Origin: Lichenibacterium dinghuense
Lineage (GTDB): Bacteria; Pseudomonadota; Alphaproteobacteria; Rhizobiales; Beijerinckiaceae
NCBI RefSeq assembly: GCF_021730615.1
Contig: NZ_JAJLMN010000001.1
Location: 1,674,501 to 1,738,500 of the forward strand
Reading direction: 5' to 3'
Length of the DNA stretch: 64,000 nt
Shown here: positions 8,185 through 16,141 of the stretch, in pieces
How positions within the stretch are numbered: position 1 is the first letter of the stretch
Layout of the letters: every line of letters begins with the position of its first letter
The notes under the pieces: generated by a model
What the model saw: only the letters and a program-made list of their open reading frames with translations
Database searches by the model: none
What the model was told of the DNA's origin: nothing
Made by a program: the position numbers and the translations under genes

Positions 8185-9219
8185 ATGTCCGCTCAAACCA
8201 CCCCGATGCTCCGCGCGCGTCGCCACGCGAAGATGCCGCATCCCTGGCTCGTCCGGCTCGCCGCCCTGCGGGCCTGGCTGTTCCTGGCCCTGCTGCTCGT
8301 CGTGTTCGAGACCTGGGCGCGCCTGAGCTACGGCACGAGCTTCGTCCTCTCGACCTACAACCTCCAGTCCGTCGCGATCTTCGCCGTGGCGCCGCTGCTG
8401 CTCGCCCTCGGCGAGACTTTCGTCATCATCGCGGGCGGCATCGACCTGTCGGTCGGCTTCGTGATGGGCCTGTCGGCGGTCGTGGCGGCCCACGCGGCCA
8501 ACGGCGCGGGCGGCGTGCTCCCGTCCTTCCCGGCCATGCTGGTCGGCGTGGCGGCGGGCGTGCTGGTCTCGCTGGTGCCGGGCGCCATCAACGGCTGGCT
8601 CATCTCCAAGCTCAAGGTGCCGCCCTTCATCGGCACGCTCGGCATGTTCGGCGTCGCGCGCGGCGCGGCGTTCCTCCTGGCGAAGGGCACCACCGTGCCG
8701 GTCTCCAACGACTGGTTCGCGGCCCTGGGCAACGGGCGCCTGTTCGGGGTGCCGTCGGTCGTGATCGTCACCGTGCTGTTCCTGCTCGTGATGCACTACC
8801 TGCTCAGCCAGTCGCGCTTCGGTCAGCACACCTACGCGGTCGGTGCGAGCGAGCAGGCGGCGCTCAGGGCCGGCATCGGCGTCGGCCGCCTGACGCGGCG
8901 GCTCTACCTCCTGTCGGCGCTGTGCGCCGGCATCGGCGGCGTGCTCTACGCGGCGCGGTTCACCGCCGGGGCCGCGCAGGCAGGCGAGCCCCTGCTGCTC
9001 GACTCCATCGCGGCCGTGGTCATCGGCGGGGCGAGCCTGTTCGGCGGCTCCGGCACCATCCTCGGCACGGTCGCCGGCTCGTTGGTGATCGCGGTCATCC
9101 AGTACGGCCTCGTCTTCGTCGACGTCGAGCCCTTCTGGCAGTTCGTCGCGGTGGGCGTCGTCATCATCATCTCGGTGCTGGTCGACCAGACCCAGCGCAA
9201 GCTCGGTGGAGAACGCTGA
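8185..9219 (+). CDS. CUT2-family ABC sugar transporter permease
   Basis: A 344-residue integral membrane protein with about eight to ten hydrophobic segments and the family-specific sequence GETFVIIAGGIDLSVGFVMGLSAV, followed later by GASLFGGSGTILGTVAGSLVI and a C-terminal FVAVGVVIIISVLVDQ helix. This matches RbsC/FrcC permeases, which form the inner-membrane channel as a homodimer. The TGATG at 9217-9221 couples it to the ATPase gene. Confidence 0.9.
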   Translation: MSAQTTPMLRARRHAKMPHPWLVRLAALRAWLFLALLLVVFETWARLSYGTSFVLSTYNLQSVAIFAVAPLLLALGETFVIIAGGIDLSVGFVMGLSAVVAAHAANGAGGVLPSFPAMLVGVAAGVLVSLVPGAINGWLISKLKVPPFIGTLGMFGVARGAAFLLAKGTTVPVSNDWFAALGNGRLFGVPSVVIVTVLFLLVMHYLLSQSRFGQHTYAVGASEQAALRAGIGVGRLTRRLYLLSALCAGIGGVLYAARFTAGAAQAGEPLLLDSIAAVVIGGASLFGGSGTILGTVAGSLVIAVIQYGLVFVDVEPFWQFVAVGVVIIISVLVDQTQRKLGGER

Positions 9220-9974
9220 TGGAGGCCGCGGTGACCACGAAGCCGATCCTCGAGATCCGCGACGTCTACAAGCGGTTCGGCGGGGTCGAGGCCCTCAAGG
9301 GCGTCTCGCTCGTGCTACGCCCCGGCGAGGTCGTGGCGCTCGCCGGCGACAACGGCGCGGGCAAATCCACGCTCACCAAGATGATCTCGGGGGTCTACCG
9401 CGCCGACGGCGGGGAGATCCGCCTCGACGGCGCGCCGGTCGACTTCGCGACGCCCGAGGCCGCGCGCGCCGCGGGCATCGAGACGATCTACCAGGACCTC
9501 GCCCTGGCCGACAACCTGTCGATCGGCGCCAACATCTTCCTCGGCCGCGAGCCGATGCGGCGCCTGTTCGGCATCCTCCCGGTGCTGGACCGCCCGAAGA
9601 TGGCGGCCGCCGCCAAGGCCACGATGGCCGAGCTCGACTTCCACGTCGACCGACTCGACGCTCCTGTCGGCCGCTTCTCCGGCGGCCAGCGCCAGGCGGT
9701 CGCGATCGGCCGGGCGACCTACTGGAACGCCCGCGTGATCCTCATGGACGAGCCCACGGCCGCGCTCGGCGTGCCGGAGCAGCGCAAGGTCATGGCGCTG
9801 ATCCGCATGCTGAAGTCGCAGGGCCGCGGCGTGATCTTCATCTCCCACAACCTCCAGGACATTTTCGCGGTCTCGGACAGGATCGTCGTGCTGCGGCGCG
9901 GGTCCCTCGCGGGCGAGCGGAGGATCGAGGACACCACGCACGACGAGGTCGTGAAGCTGATGATCGGGGGGTGA
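9219..9974 (+). CDS. ABC sugar transporter ATP-binding protein (single-domain, FrcA-like)
   Basis: A 251-residue ATPase with Walker A GDNGAGKST, the ABC signature FSGGQRQ, Walker B VILMDEPTAAL and the H-loop FISHN. Ribose-type importers usually have a double ATPase of about 500 residues; this one has a single domain, as in the rhizobial fructose importer FrcBCA. Together with the isomerase that can act on mannose/fructose and the ROK kinase, this mildly favours a hexose or polyol substrate. It is the last gene of the importer operon. Confidence 0.88.
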   Translation: MEAAVTTKPILEIRDVYKRFGGVEALKGVSLVLRPGEVVALAGDNGAGKSTLTKMISGVYRADGGEIRLDGAPVDFATPEAARAAGIETIYQDLALADNLSIGANIFLGREPMRRLFGILPVLDRPKMAAAAKATMAELDFHVDRLDAPVGRFSGGQRQAVAIGRATYWNARVILMDEPTAALGVPEQRKVMALIRMLKSQGRGVIFISHNLQDIFAVSDRIVVLRRGSLAGERRIEDTTHDEVVKLMIGG

Positions 9975-10218
9975 TCGATCCGGCCGGGGCGCGACCGGTG
10001 CCGCCGGCCGCGGCCGGGCCGTCCTCCTCGGGGGCCGTCGTGAACCGTGAGAAGCGGCTTCCCTGAAACCATTTTGGGATGACCCGCAGGGGGGCGCCGA
10101 GGGCCAGGGTCCAGCGACGGTCGAGAGGGTCGGCGAACGGGGGCGCGAAAGAGGGTGCGGCACGATCGCCTCCCATGGTCCATAGATGGCCGGCCGAAGT
10201 CCGACGCGGAGTCCCTCG

Positions 10219-11082
10219 ATGGTCGATGAGAATGCAGCCGCCCCCAACGCCGACCAGGTCGCCTACTGGAACGGCGAGAACGGCGACAAGTGGGCTCGCC
10301 TGCAGGCGCGGCTCGACGCGCTGTTCGCGCCCATCACCGCGGCCGCCATCGCGGCGGCGGCGGCGCGGCGCGGCGACCACGCGCTCGACGTCGGCTGCGG
10401 CTGCGGCGACACCGTGCTGGCGCTGGCCGAGGCGGTGGGCCCGCTCGGCGCCGTCACGGGCGTCGACATCTCGGCGCCCATGCTGGCCGTGGCGGGGCAC
10501 CGCATCGCCGCGCGCGAGCTGACCCAGGCCGCCGTGCTGCGCGCCGACGCCGCGACGGAGCCCTTCGCGCCCGGCTCGGTCGACCTCGCCTTCTCGCGCT
10601 TCGGCGTGATGTTCTTCGACGCGCCGACGGAGGCCTTCATCAACATCCGCCGCGCGCTGAAGCCGGGCGGCCGTCTGTTCTTCGCCTGCTGGCGGCCGTT
10701 CAAGGGCAACCCGTGGTTCCACGCGCCCTACAAGGCGGCGGTGCCGCATCTGCCCGAGCAGGACAAGGTGGACCCCGAGGCGCCCGGCCCCTTCGCCTTC
10801 GCCGACCCCGAGCGGGTGCGCCGCATCCTCGGCGTCGCGGGCTTCGGCGAGGTCGCGGTCGAGCCCTTCGACGCGACGCTCACCTTCGCGCCGAGCGGCG
10901 CAGTCGAGGACGCGCTGGAATTCCTCGTGCAGGTCGGCCCCGTGGCGCGGGCGCTGGCGACGGGCACGGAGGAGCAGCGCGCCGCGGCGCTCGACGCCGT
11001 GCGGGCGCGGCTCAGGGAGGCGGACGGGCCGGAGGGCGTGCGGCTCGGCGCGCAGTGCTGGTTCGTGTCGGCGGTGGGGTGA
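10219..11082 (+). CDS. Class I SAM-dependent methyltransferase
   Basis: A 287-residue methyltransferase. Motif I reads ALDVGCGCGDTVLALAEAVG, followed by VTGVDISAPML (acidic loop binding the ribose) and the motif IV/post region FSRFGVMFFDAPTEAF...ALKPGGRLFFACW. The N-terminus, DQVAYWNGENGDKWARLQARLDALF, is shared by small-molecule methyltransferases of the UbiE/COQ5-like group. The substrate is unknown. The ATG at 10219 is preferred over one at 10186 because family similarity starts there. It stands alone between the sugar cluster and the ligase operon. Confidence 0.8.
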   Translation: MVDENAAAPNADQVAYWNGENGDKWARLQARLDALFAPITAAAIAAAAARRGDHALDVGCGCGDTVLALAEAVGPLGAVTGVDISAPMLAVAGHRIAARELTQAAVLRADAATEPFAPGSVDLAFSRFGVMFFDAPTEAFINIRRALKPGGRLFFACWRPFKGNPWFHAPYKAAVPHLPEQDKVDPEAPGPFAFADPERVRRILGVAGFGEVAVEPFDATLTFAPSGAVEDALEFLVQVGPVARALATGTEEQRAAALDAVRARLREADGPEGVRLGAQCWFVSAVG

Positions 11083-11152
11083 CGCGCGACGGACCGACGC
11101 CCTACTCTCCTGTCAGGGGAGGGAAGGCCTCGGGGAACCGGGGAACGATCTT

Positions 11153-12802
11153 TCACCCCTCCGCGGCCAGCATCCGCTCCAGCACGTCGAAGCGGTCCGC
11201 CTCGACCGTCGGCTTGTCCCAGCGGATGCGCGCCACGCGGGGGAAGCGCATCGCCACGCCGGACTTGTGGCGCGTCGAGCGGTTCAGGCCCTCGAACAAG
11301 ATCTCCAGCACCAGCCCCTCGTCGCGGCTGTGCACCACCTCGCGCACGGGGCCGAAGCGCTTCACCGTGTTGTTGCGCACGAAGCGGTCGAGCTTGGCGA
11401 GCTCCTGGTCGGTGAAGCCCGAATAGGCCTTGCCGACCGGCACCAGCACATCGCCGTCCGGCCCGTCCTTCCACACCCCGAACGTGTAGTCCGAGTAGAA
11501 GGAGGCGCGCTTGCCCGAGCCGCGCTGGGCGTACATCATCACGGCGTCGATGTTGAACGGCTGGCGCTTCCACTTGAACCAGGGCCCGCGCGGCCGGCCC
11601 GGCACGTAGGCGCTGTCGCGCCGCTTCAGCATCAGGCCCTCGATGGCCTCGGCGTCCTCGCCCCCGCCGTGCGCCGCGGGGTCGGCGCGCACCGCTCCGA
11701 GCTGCTCCCAGTCCGCGAAGGGCACGATGGGCGACAGGTCGAAGCGCGGGTCGTCGACGCGCTCCACGAAGGCCTCGAGCCGCCGCCGCCGCTCCGCGAA
11801 GGGCAGCGCTCGCAGGTCCTCGCCCCCGTCGAGCAGGATGTCGTAGGCGCGGCAGTGGATCGGGTACTGCTGGATCGTCTTCGCAGAGACGGTCTTGCGG
11901 TTCAGCCGCTGCTGCAGGCTGGAGAAGGGCTGCACGCGCCCGTCGATCACCACCAGCAGCTCGCCGTCGACCGCCGCGGCGCCCCAGCGCTCCGAGCCGA
12001 GGCTTTCCAGGAGGTCCGGGAAGGCCTTCGAGATGTCGTCGCCGCTGCGCGAATAGAGCCGCCCGGCGTGGCGGCCGTCGCGCTCGAAGCCCGTCACGGC
12101 CTGGACGCGGATGCCGTCCCACTTCCATTCGGCCGAATAGGCGGCGGGGTCGAGCGCCGCGAAGTCCTTGGCCTCGTCGATCGGGTGAGCCAGCATGGGG
12201 GTGCGGAAGGGCGTCGGGTCGACCCCGTCGGGCTTGGGGCCCTGCCCCGCCGCGTAGGCGAAGAGCTCGACGTAGGGCGGGCGCAGCCCGTGCCACACCT
12301 CCTCGACGTCGTCGGGCGCGTGGGGCCCGAGCGCCGCCACCGCGGTCTTGGCGAGGCGGGCCGAGACGCCGATGCGCAGGGACCCGGTGATGAGCTTCAA
12401 GAGCGCCCAGCGGCCGACCTCGTCGAGGCTGTCGAGCCAGCCCGCGATGACGGCGGGCAGCGAGGCCTTGCCCGTGGTGGCGAGCGTGGTGACGACCTCC
12501 GAGAGCGGCGGCGGCGCGCGGTCCGACGCCCGCGCCGGCCACATCAGGGCGACCGTCTCGCTGAGGTCGCCGACGTAGTGGTAGGACATCTGGAACAGCA
12601 CCGGGTCGGTGCGCTCCGCCGCCAGCGCGTGCAGCATCGCCGGCTTGGCGTCCGGGAACACCAGCGAGTCGGTGAGGGCCGCCAGCGCGTAGCCGCGCTC
12701 GGGGTCCGGGGTCGCGGCGAAATAGGCCGACAGCATGCGGATCTTGCCGTTGCGGCCGGGCTCGAAGGCGAGGCGGTCGAGGAGCTGCGCGAAGTCCCTC
12801 AT
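11153..12802 (-). CDS. ATP-dependent DNA ligase of the Lhr/exonuclease-associated type
   Basis: A 549-residue ATP-dependent DNA ligase. The nucleotidyl-transfer motif with the catalytic lysine is EWKWDG (Lys227), and later nucleotidyltransferase motifs include VDGELLV, EGLMLKRRDSAYVPGRPRGPWFKWKR, followed by an OB-fold domain ending RFPRVARIRWDKP. An N-terminal all-helical domain precedes the core. It overlaps the stop of the exonuclease gene upstream by 4 bp, forming an operon. In alphaproteobacteria and others this ligase works with a beta-lactamase-fold exonuclease, an Lhr-like helicase and PdeM; the last two are at 22761-26088 in this window. Confidence 0.9.
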   Translation of the reverse strand: MRDFAQLLDRLAFEPGRNGKIRMLSAYFAATPDPERGYALAALTDSLVFPDAKPAMLHALAAERTDPVLFQMSYHYVGDLSETVALMWPARASDRAPPPLSEVVTTLATTGKASLPAVIAGWLDSLDEVGRWALLKLITGSLRIGVSARLAKTAVAALGPHAPDDVEEVWHGLRPPYVELFAYAAGQGPKPDGVDPTPFRTPMLAHPIDEAKDFAALDPAAYSAEWKWDGIRVQAVTGFERDGRHAGRLYSRSGDDISKAFPDLLESLGSERWGAAAVDGELLVVIDGRVQPFSSLQQRLNRKTVSAKTIQQYPIHCRAYDILLDGGEDLRALPFAERRRRLEAFVERVDDPRFDLSPIVPFADWEQLGAVRADPAAHGGGEDAEAIEGLMLKRRDSAYVPGRPRGPWFKWKRQPFNIDAVMMYAQRGSGKRASFYSDYTFGVWKDGPDGDVLVPVGKAYSGFTDQELAKLDRFVRNNTVKRFGPVREVVHSRDEGLVLEILFEGLNRSTRHKSGVAMRFPRVARIRWDKPTVEADRFDVLERMLAAEG

Positions 12803-13824
12803 GCCGCTTCCAGCACCTCGTCCTCCTGGTCCTCGCCGTAGCCGATGAGGTGCAGCGGCCGGGCCGCGATGCCCTGCCCCCCCGCCCAGTGCACCAGCGC
12901 GTCGGCCTCGCCGTGGGTGACCCACAGCTCCTCGCATCCCGTCTCGACCACGGTGGTGCAGAGCGCCTCCCAGTCGGCGTGGTCGGACACGATCAGCGGC
13001 AGCTCGACGCCCTTCAGCCGGGCGCGGGCGCGCACCCGCATCCAGCCCGAGGCCGCGGCCGTGACGGGGTCGGGGAACTTTCGGGCCCACAGGTCCTTGA
13101 TGGCCGAGGGCGGGCAGATCACGATCTCGCCGCCGAGCTTCGGCCGCTCCGCCGCGACGACCTTGACGACTTCGCCGAGCACGACGCCCTGCCGGCCGTA
13201 ATAGGCGGTGAGTTTCTCCAGCGCCCCGTGGACGTAGATGGGGCGCTCGTAGCCGGCGCGCCGCAGCAGCGCCATCAGCCGCTGCGCCTTGCCGAGCGCG
13301 TAGGCGCCGAGGATGTGGGTGCGCTCCGGGAACAGCGCGCGCGAGGCCAGGAGCTTGGCGATCTCGTCCGCCGCGTCGGGGTGGCGGAACACGGGGAGGC
13401 CGAAGGTCGCCTCCGTGATGAAGGCGCGGCAGCGCACGGGCTCGAAGGGCAGGCAGGTGGGGTCGAGGGCGCGCTTGTAGTCGCCCGACACGACGACGTT
13501 GAAGCCGTTCTGCTCGATCTCGATCTGCGCCGAGCCCAGCACGTGGCCGGCGGGGTGGAAGCGCACCCGCACGTCGCCGACGCGCGTCCACTCGCCGAGC
13601 GGCGCCATCTGCCGGGACAGCGTGAAGTCCTCGCCGTAGCGCAGCGCCATGATGTCGAGCGTCTGCGCGGTGGCCATCACGGCGTCGTGGCCCGAGCGCG
13701 CGTGGTCGGAATGGCCGTGGGTGACGAGCGCCCGCGGCACGGGCCGCATCGGGTCCAGATGAAAATCGCCGCCCGGACAATAAAGGCCGAGCGGCGTCTG
13801 GGTCAGGATGTCCTTGGCCGACAT
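12799..13824 (-). CDS. Ligase-associated DNA exonuclease (metallo-beta-lactamase fold)
   Basis: A 341-residue metallo-beta-lactamase/beta-CASP-like protein. The zinc motif THGHSDHARSGH (H36, H38, D40, H41) and later HPAGHVLGSAQIEI, SGDYKR and VSDHADWEAL are visible. Family members named ligase-associated DNA exonuclease are related to SNM1/Pso2 nucleases that trim damaged or cross-linked DNA ends. It is the first gene of the two-gene operon with the ligase, overlapping by 4 bp, supporting a joint job in DNA end processing and sealing. Confidence 0.88.
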   Translation of the reverse strand: MSAKDILTQTPLGLYCPGGDFHLDPMRPVPRALVTHGHSDHARSGHDAVMATAQTLDIMALRYGEDFTLSRQMAPLGEWTRVGDVRVRFHPAGHVLGSAQIEIEQNGFNVVVSGDYKRALDPTCLPFEPVRCRAFITEATFGLPVFRHPDAADEIAKLLASRALFPERTHILGAYALGKAQRLMALLRRAGYERPIYVHGALEKLTAYYGRQGVVLGEVVKVVAAERPKLGGEIVICPPSAIKDLWARKFPDPVTAAASGWMRVRARARLKGVELPLIVSDHADWEALCTTVVETGCEELWVTHGEADALVHWAGGQGIAARPLHLIGYGEDQEDEVLEAA

Positions 13825-13856
13825 GGTTTCTTCGCGATGCCCGACGACAACCGATG

Positions 13857-14087
13857 TCAGTCGTTGCAGACGAGCTTCTTCGCGGTGTGGAGCTGGCCGC
13901 CCGGACGGGGCACGCGGCGGAGTTCGAACACGCAGTCCTCGTCGTCCGGCCCGAAGGCCTGCACGACGTGGATGCCGCGGTTGACCGTGAGGGGCCGCAC
14001 CAGCGCCTGCCCCTGGGCCGCCATCGGGATCGCGAGGAGCGGGGCACCGACGAAGCAGGCCATCACGACGAGGCCCAGGCGGCGCAT
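13857..14087 (-). CDS. Small exported protein of unknown function
   Basis: A 76-residue protein beginning MRRLGLVVMACFVGAPLLAIPMAAQGQA, a clear signal peptide with likely cleavage near AQGQA. The mature part is about 50 residues with two cysteines (DDEDCVFELRR and KKLVCND at the very end) that could form a disulfide. An ATG at 14114 in the same frame would add 9 residues before the signal peptide and is less likely. It lies directly upstream of the exonuclease gene on the same strand but its function is not recognised. Confidence 0.6.
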   Translation of the reverse strand: MRRLGLVVMACFVGAPLLAIPMAAQGQALVRPLTVNRGIHVVQAFGPDDEDCVFELRRVPRPGGQLHTAKKLVCND

Positions 14088-14177
14088 GTGTGTGGTGGGG
14101 GTCGTCGAAGCCATGGTGCCAACCTTCGAAAGATCCGCCCCGCCGACCGAGGCCGGGGCGTCACGCCGCTCGGATCC

Positions 14178-14423
14178 TCAGTCGTCCGACCTGACCCGAC
14201 GCTGAACACTCTGGCGGCGCGCGTAGACCGGGCGGTAAACGAGGCGCTCCTCGTCACGAAAACGCCCGGACTGTGCCACAAAGGCGACACGGGCCACGAC
14301 GAGCGCCGAGATCAGGGCGACGGCCAGCGGAGCGGAACCGAGCGCCACCGTCACGGCCGCGAGGACTGCGGTGCCGGCGCCGAGGACCGCCTGTGTCGGA
14401 AGAGAGTTCATCGTGCTGTCCAT
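14178..14423 (-). CDS. Small membrane protein of unknown function
   Basis: An 81-residue protein with two adjacent hydrophobic stretches (AVLGAGTAVLAAVTVALGSAPLAVALISALVVARVAFV) and a basic C-terminal tail rich in Arg and Tyr. An internal start at MNS (14411) is possible. No family is recognised. Codon composition matches the chromosome, but the evidence for expression is only the intact frame. Confidence 0.45.
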   Translation of the reverse strand: MDSTMNSLPTQAVLGAGTAVLAAVTVALGSAPLAVALISALVVARVAFVAQSGRFRDEERLVYRPVYARRQSVQRRVRSDD

Positions 14424-14471
14424 CCCGTTCTCGGCTTGACAACCGCGCCGTTTGAGCTTGGTTGCAGCGTC

Positions 14472-14494
14472 GCGGCGTCCGTCGCCGCTTTTTC
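14472..14494 (+). terminator. Terminator-like hairpin without an obvious plus-strand gene
   Basis: GCGGCG-TCCGT-CGCCGC followed directly by TTTTT is a classic intrinsic-terminator shape in the plus direction. The flanking genes are both on the minus strand, so it would end a plus-strand transcript antisense to the small membrane protein gene, or an unannotated small RNA. Confidence 0.4.
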
Positions 14495-14671
14495 ATGATC
14501 CGTAAATATGTTCGTGATTCCGCCGCGCAACGCGGCCGGGCCGTCTTGCCGCGGCGGGGAACCCGCGACGGGAAGACTGACACGGGACCGCCGGCAGGCG
14601 CAGCGGCTCCCGGTGACGCGCTTAAAATCTCCTTGACGGCTGGGGCAGCGGCGCCGCTCCGGCGACCGCCT

Positions 14672-15031
14672 TCAGCGGCACATGGGGATGGGCGCGTAGC
14701 CGGCAAAGTTGCCGTCGGCGTCGTAGTCGGGCTGCACCGCGACCGGGCAGCCGTTGCCGACCGCGAGCGGGCTCGGCACGCCGGGCAGCAGCGGGTAGCC
14801 GTAGATGTCGTAGCGCATCGGCGCGGGCCGCACGGGCACGCGCGCGACGCGGAAGCCCCCGCCGCCGAAGGCCGGCTCGTTGAAGCTCTGCGCGCCGTAG
14901 ATCGGCGGAGGCGCCGGGAAGAAGGGCAGGTCGGCGGCGCGCGCCGGCGCGGCCGCGCCGGCCCAGGCGGCCGCGACGGCGATCGGCAGCAGGGACAACG
15001 TCGGCCAGCACGGCGGAGTCGGATGGGTCAT
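14672..15031 (-). CDS. Small exported proline-rich protein of unknown function
   Basis: A 119-residue protein with an N-terminal signal segment (LSLLPIAVAAAWAGAAAPARAADLP, cleavage near ARAAD). The mature region is rich in Pro, Tyr and Gly (FFPAPPPIYGAQSF, MRYDIYGYPLLPG) and contains two cysteines, one at the penultimate-but-one position. No family is recognised. It probably resides in the periplasm or outer membrane. Confidence 0.6.
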   Translation of the reverse strand: MTHPTPPCWPTLSLLPIAVAAAWAGAAAPARAADLPFFPAPPPIYGAQSFNEPAFGGGGFRVARVPVRPAPMRYDIYGYPLLPGVPSPLAVGNGCPVAVQPDYDADGNFAGYAPIPMCR

Positions 15032-15136
15032 GGGTCTGTCCAGGGGGCCGGAGTCGGAGATGGCCCGCAGGATGGACGCGCCCGCCTACGGCCGTGTTAA
15101 GCCGGTGCCGATCCGTTTCCCCCCCGAGTCCGTCCC

Positions 15137-16060
15137 GTGTCCTCCTCGTCCGACCTCATCGCCGACCGCCGCTTCGCCTGGGCGAAGGCTTATGCGGAAG
15201 AGGGCGACCACGCCGCCGCGGCCGACCTCCTCGCGCAGGTCGCCGAGCGCGTGCCCGGCTGGGCGCCGGGCTGGGCGGCGCTCGGCGAAGCGCGCGAGCG
15301 GTCCGGCGACCCCGCCGGCGCGCGCGACGCCTGGGCCCGCGCGGCGGACCTCGACCCCGCGGGCGCGCTCGGCGCCGGGGCCCACCTCGCGCGGCTCGAC
15401 GGGCGCACGCCGGGCGCCCTGCCCGGCGCCTACGTGCGGGCGCTGTTCGACGATTACGCGCCGCGCTTCGACCGCCACCTCGTGGAAGCGCTGGACTACC
15501 GCGGCCCGGCGGTGCTGCGCGACGCGATCGGGCGCGCGGCGCCCGGCCGAGGCTTCGCCCGCGCGCTCGACCTCGGCTGCGGCACGGGGCTGATGGGGCT
15601 CGCGCTGCGCGGCCTGGCCGAGCGGATCGACGGCGTCGACCTGTCGCCCGCCATGGCGAAGCGGGCGCGCGAAACCGGCGCCTACGCGGAGGTCGCGGCG
15701 AGCCCGCTCGAGGACGCGCTCGCGGCGGTGCCGGCCGGCGCGCTCGACCTCATCACGGCGGCCGACGTGCTGGTCTACCTCGGCGACCTCGCGCCCGTCC
15801 TCGCCGCCGCCGCGCGCGCCCTGCAGCCGGGCGGCCTCGTGGCCTTCACGGTGCAGAGCCTGGCGGGGGGCGAGGGCTACGCGCTTGGCCCCGACATGCG
15901 CTTCGGCCACGCGCCCGCCTACGTCGAGGCGACGCTGCGCGAAGCGGGGTTCGCGCGGCTGCTCCTCGAAGCCGCCTCGACGCGGCGCGAGCGGGGCGCC
16001 CCCGTGCCGGGGCTCGTCGCGGTGGCGGAGCGTCGCCGAACCGTCAACCGGCCGGGGTAA
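15137..16060 (+). CDS. TPR-domain methyltransferase
   Basis: A 307-residue protein combining an N-terminal tetratricopeptide-like region (FAWAKAYAEEGDHAAAADLLAQVAERVPGWAPGWAALGEARERSGD, residues about 15-75) with a C-terminal SAM-dependent methyltransferase (ALDLGCGTGLMGLALRGL, DGVDLSPAMAKRARET, ADVLVYLGDLAPVL). This matches the group of predicted methyltransferases containing TPR repeats. The start is GTG 15137. The substrate is unknown; the TPR part may bind a protein partner. Confidence 0.78.
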   Translation: MSSSSDLIADRRFAWAKAYAEEGDHAAAADLLAQVAERVPGWAPGWAALGEARERSGDPAGARDAWARAADLDPAGALGAGAHLARLDGRTPGALPGAYVRALFDDYAPRFDRHLVEALDYRGPAVLRDAIGRAAPGRGFARALDLGCGTGLMGLALRGLAERIDGVDLSPAMAKRARETGAYAEVAASPLEDALAAVPAGALDLITAADVLVYLGDLAPVLAAAARALQPGGLVAFTVQSLAGGEGYALGPDMRFGHAPAYVEATLREAGFARLLLEAASTRRERGAPVPGLVAVAERRRTVNRPG

Positions 16061-16141
16061 CGGGAGTGGCGGCGTGGTCCGCGCCGCGCCACACTGGCCG
16101 CGGCGCCGGCCCACCGCGGCGAAGTTCGAAGAGGAGTCGAG

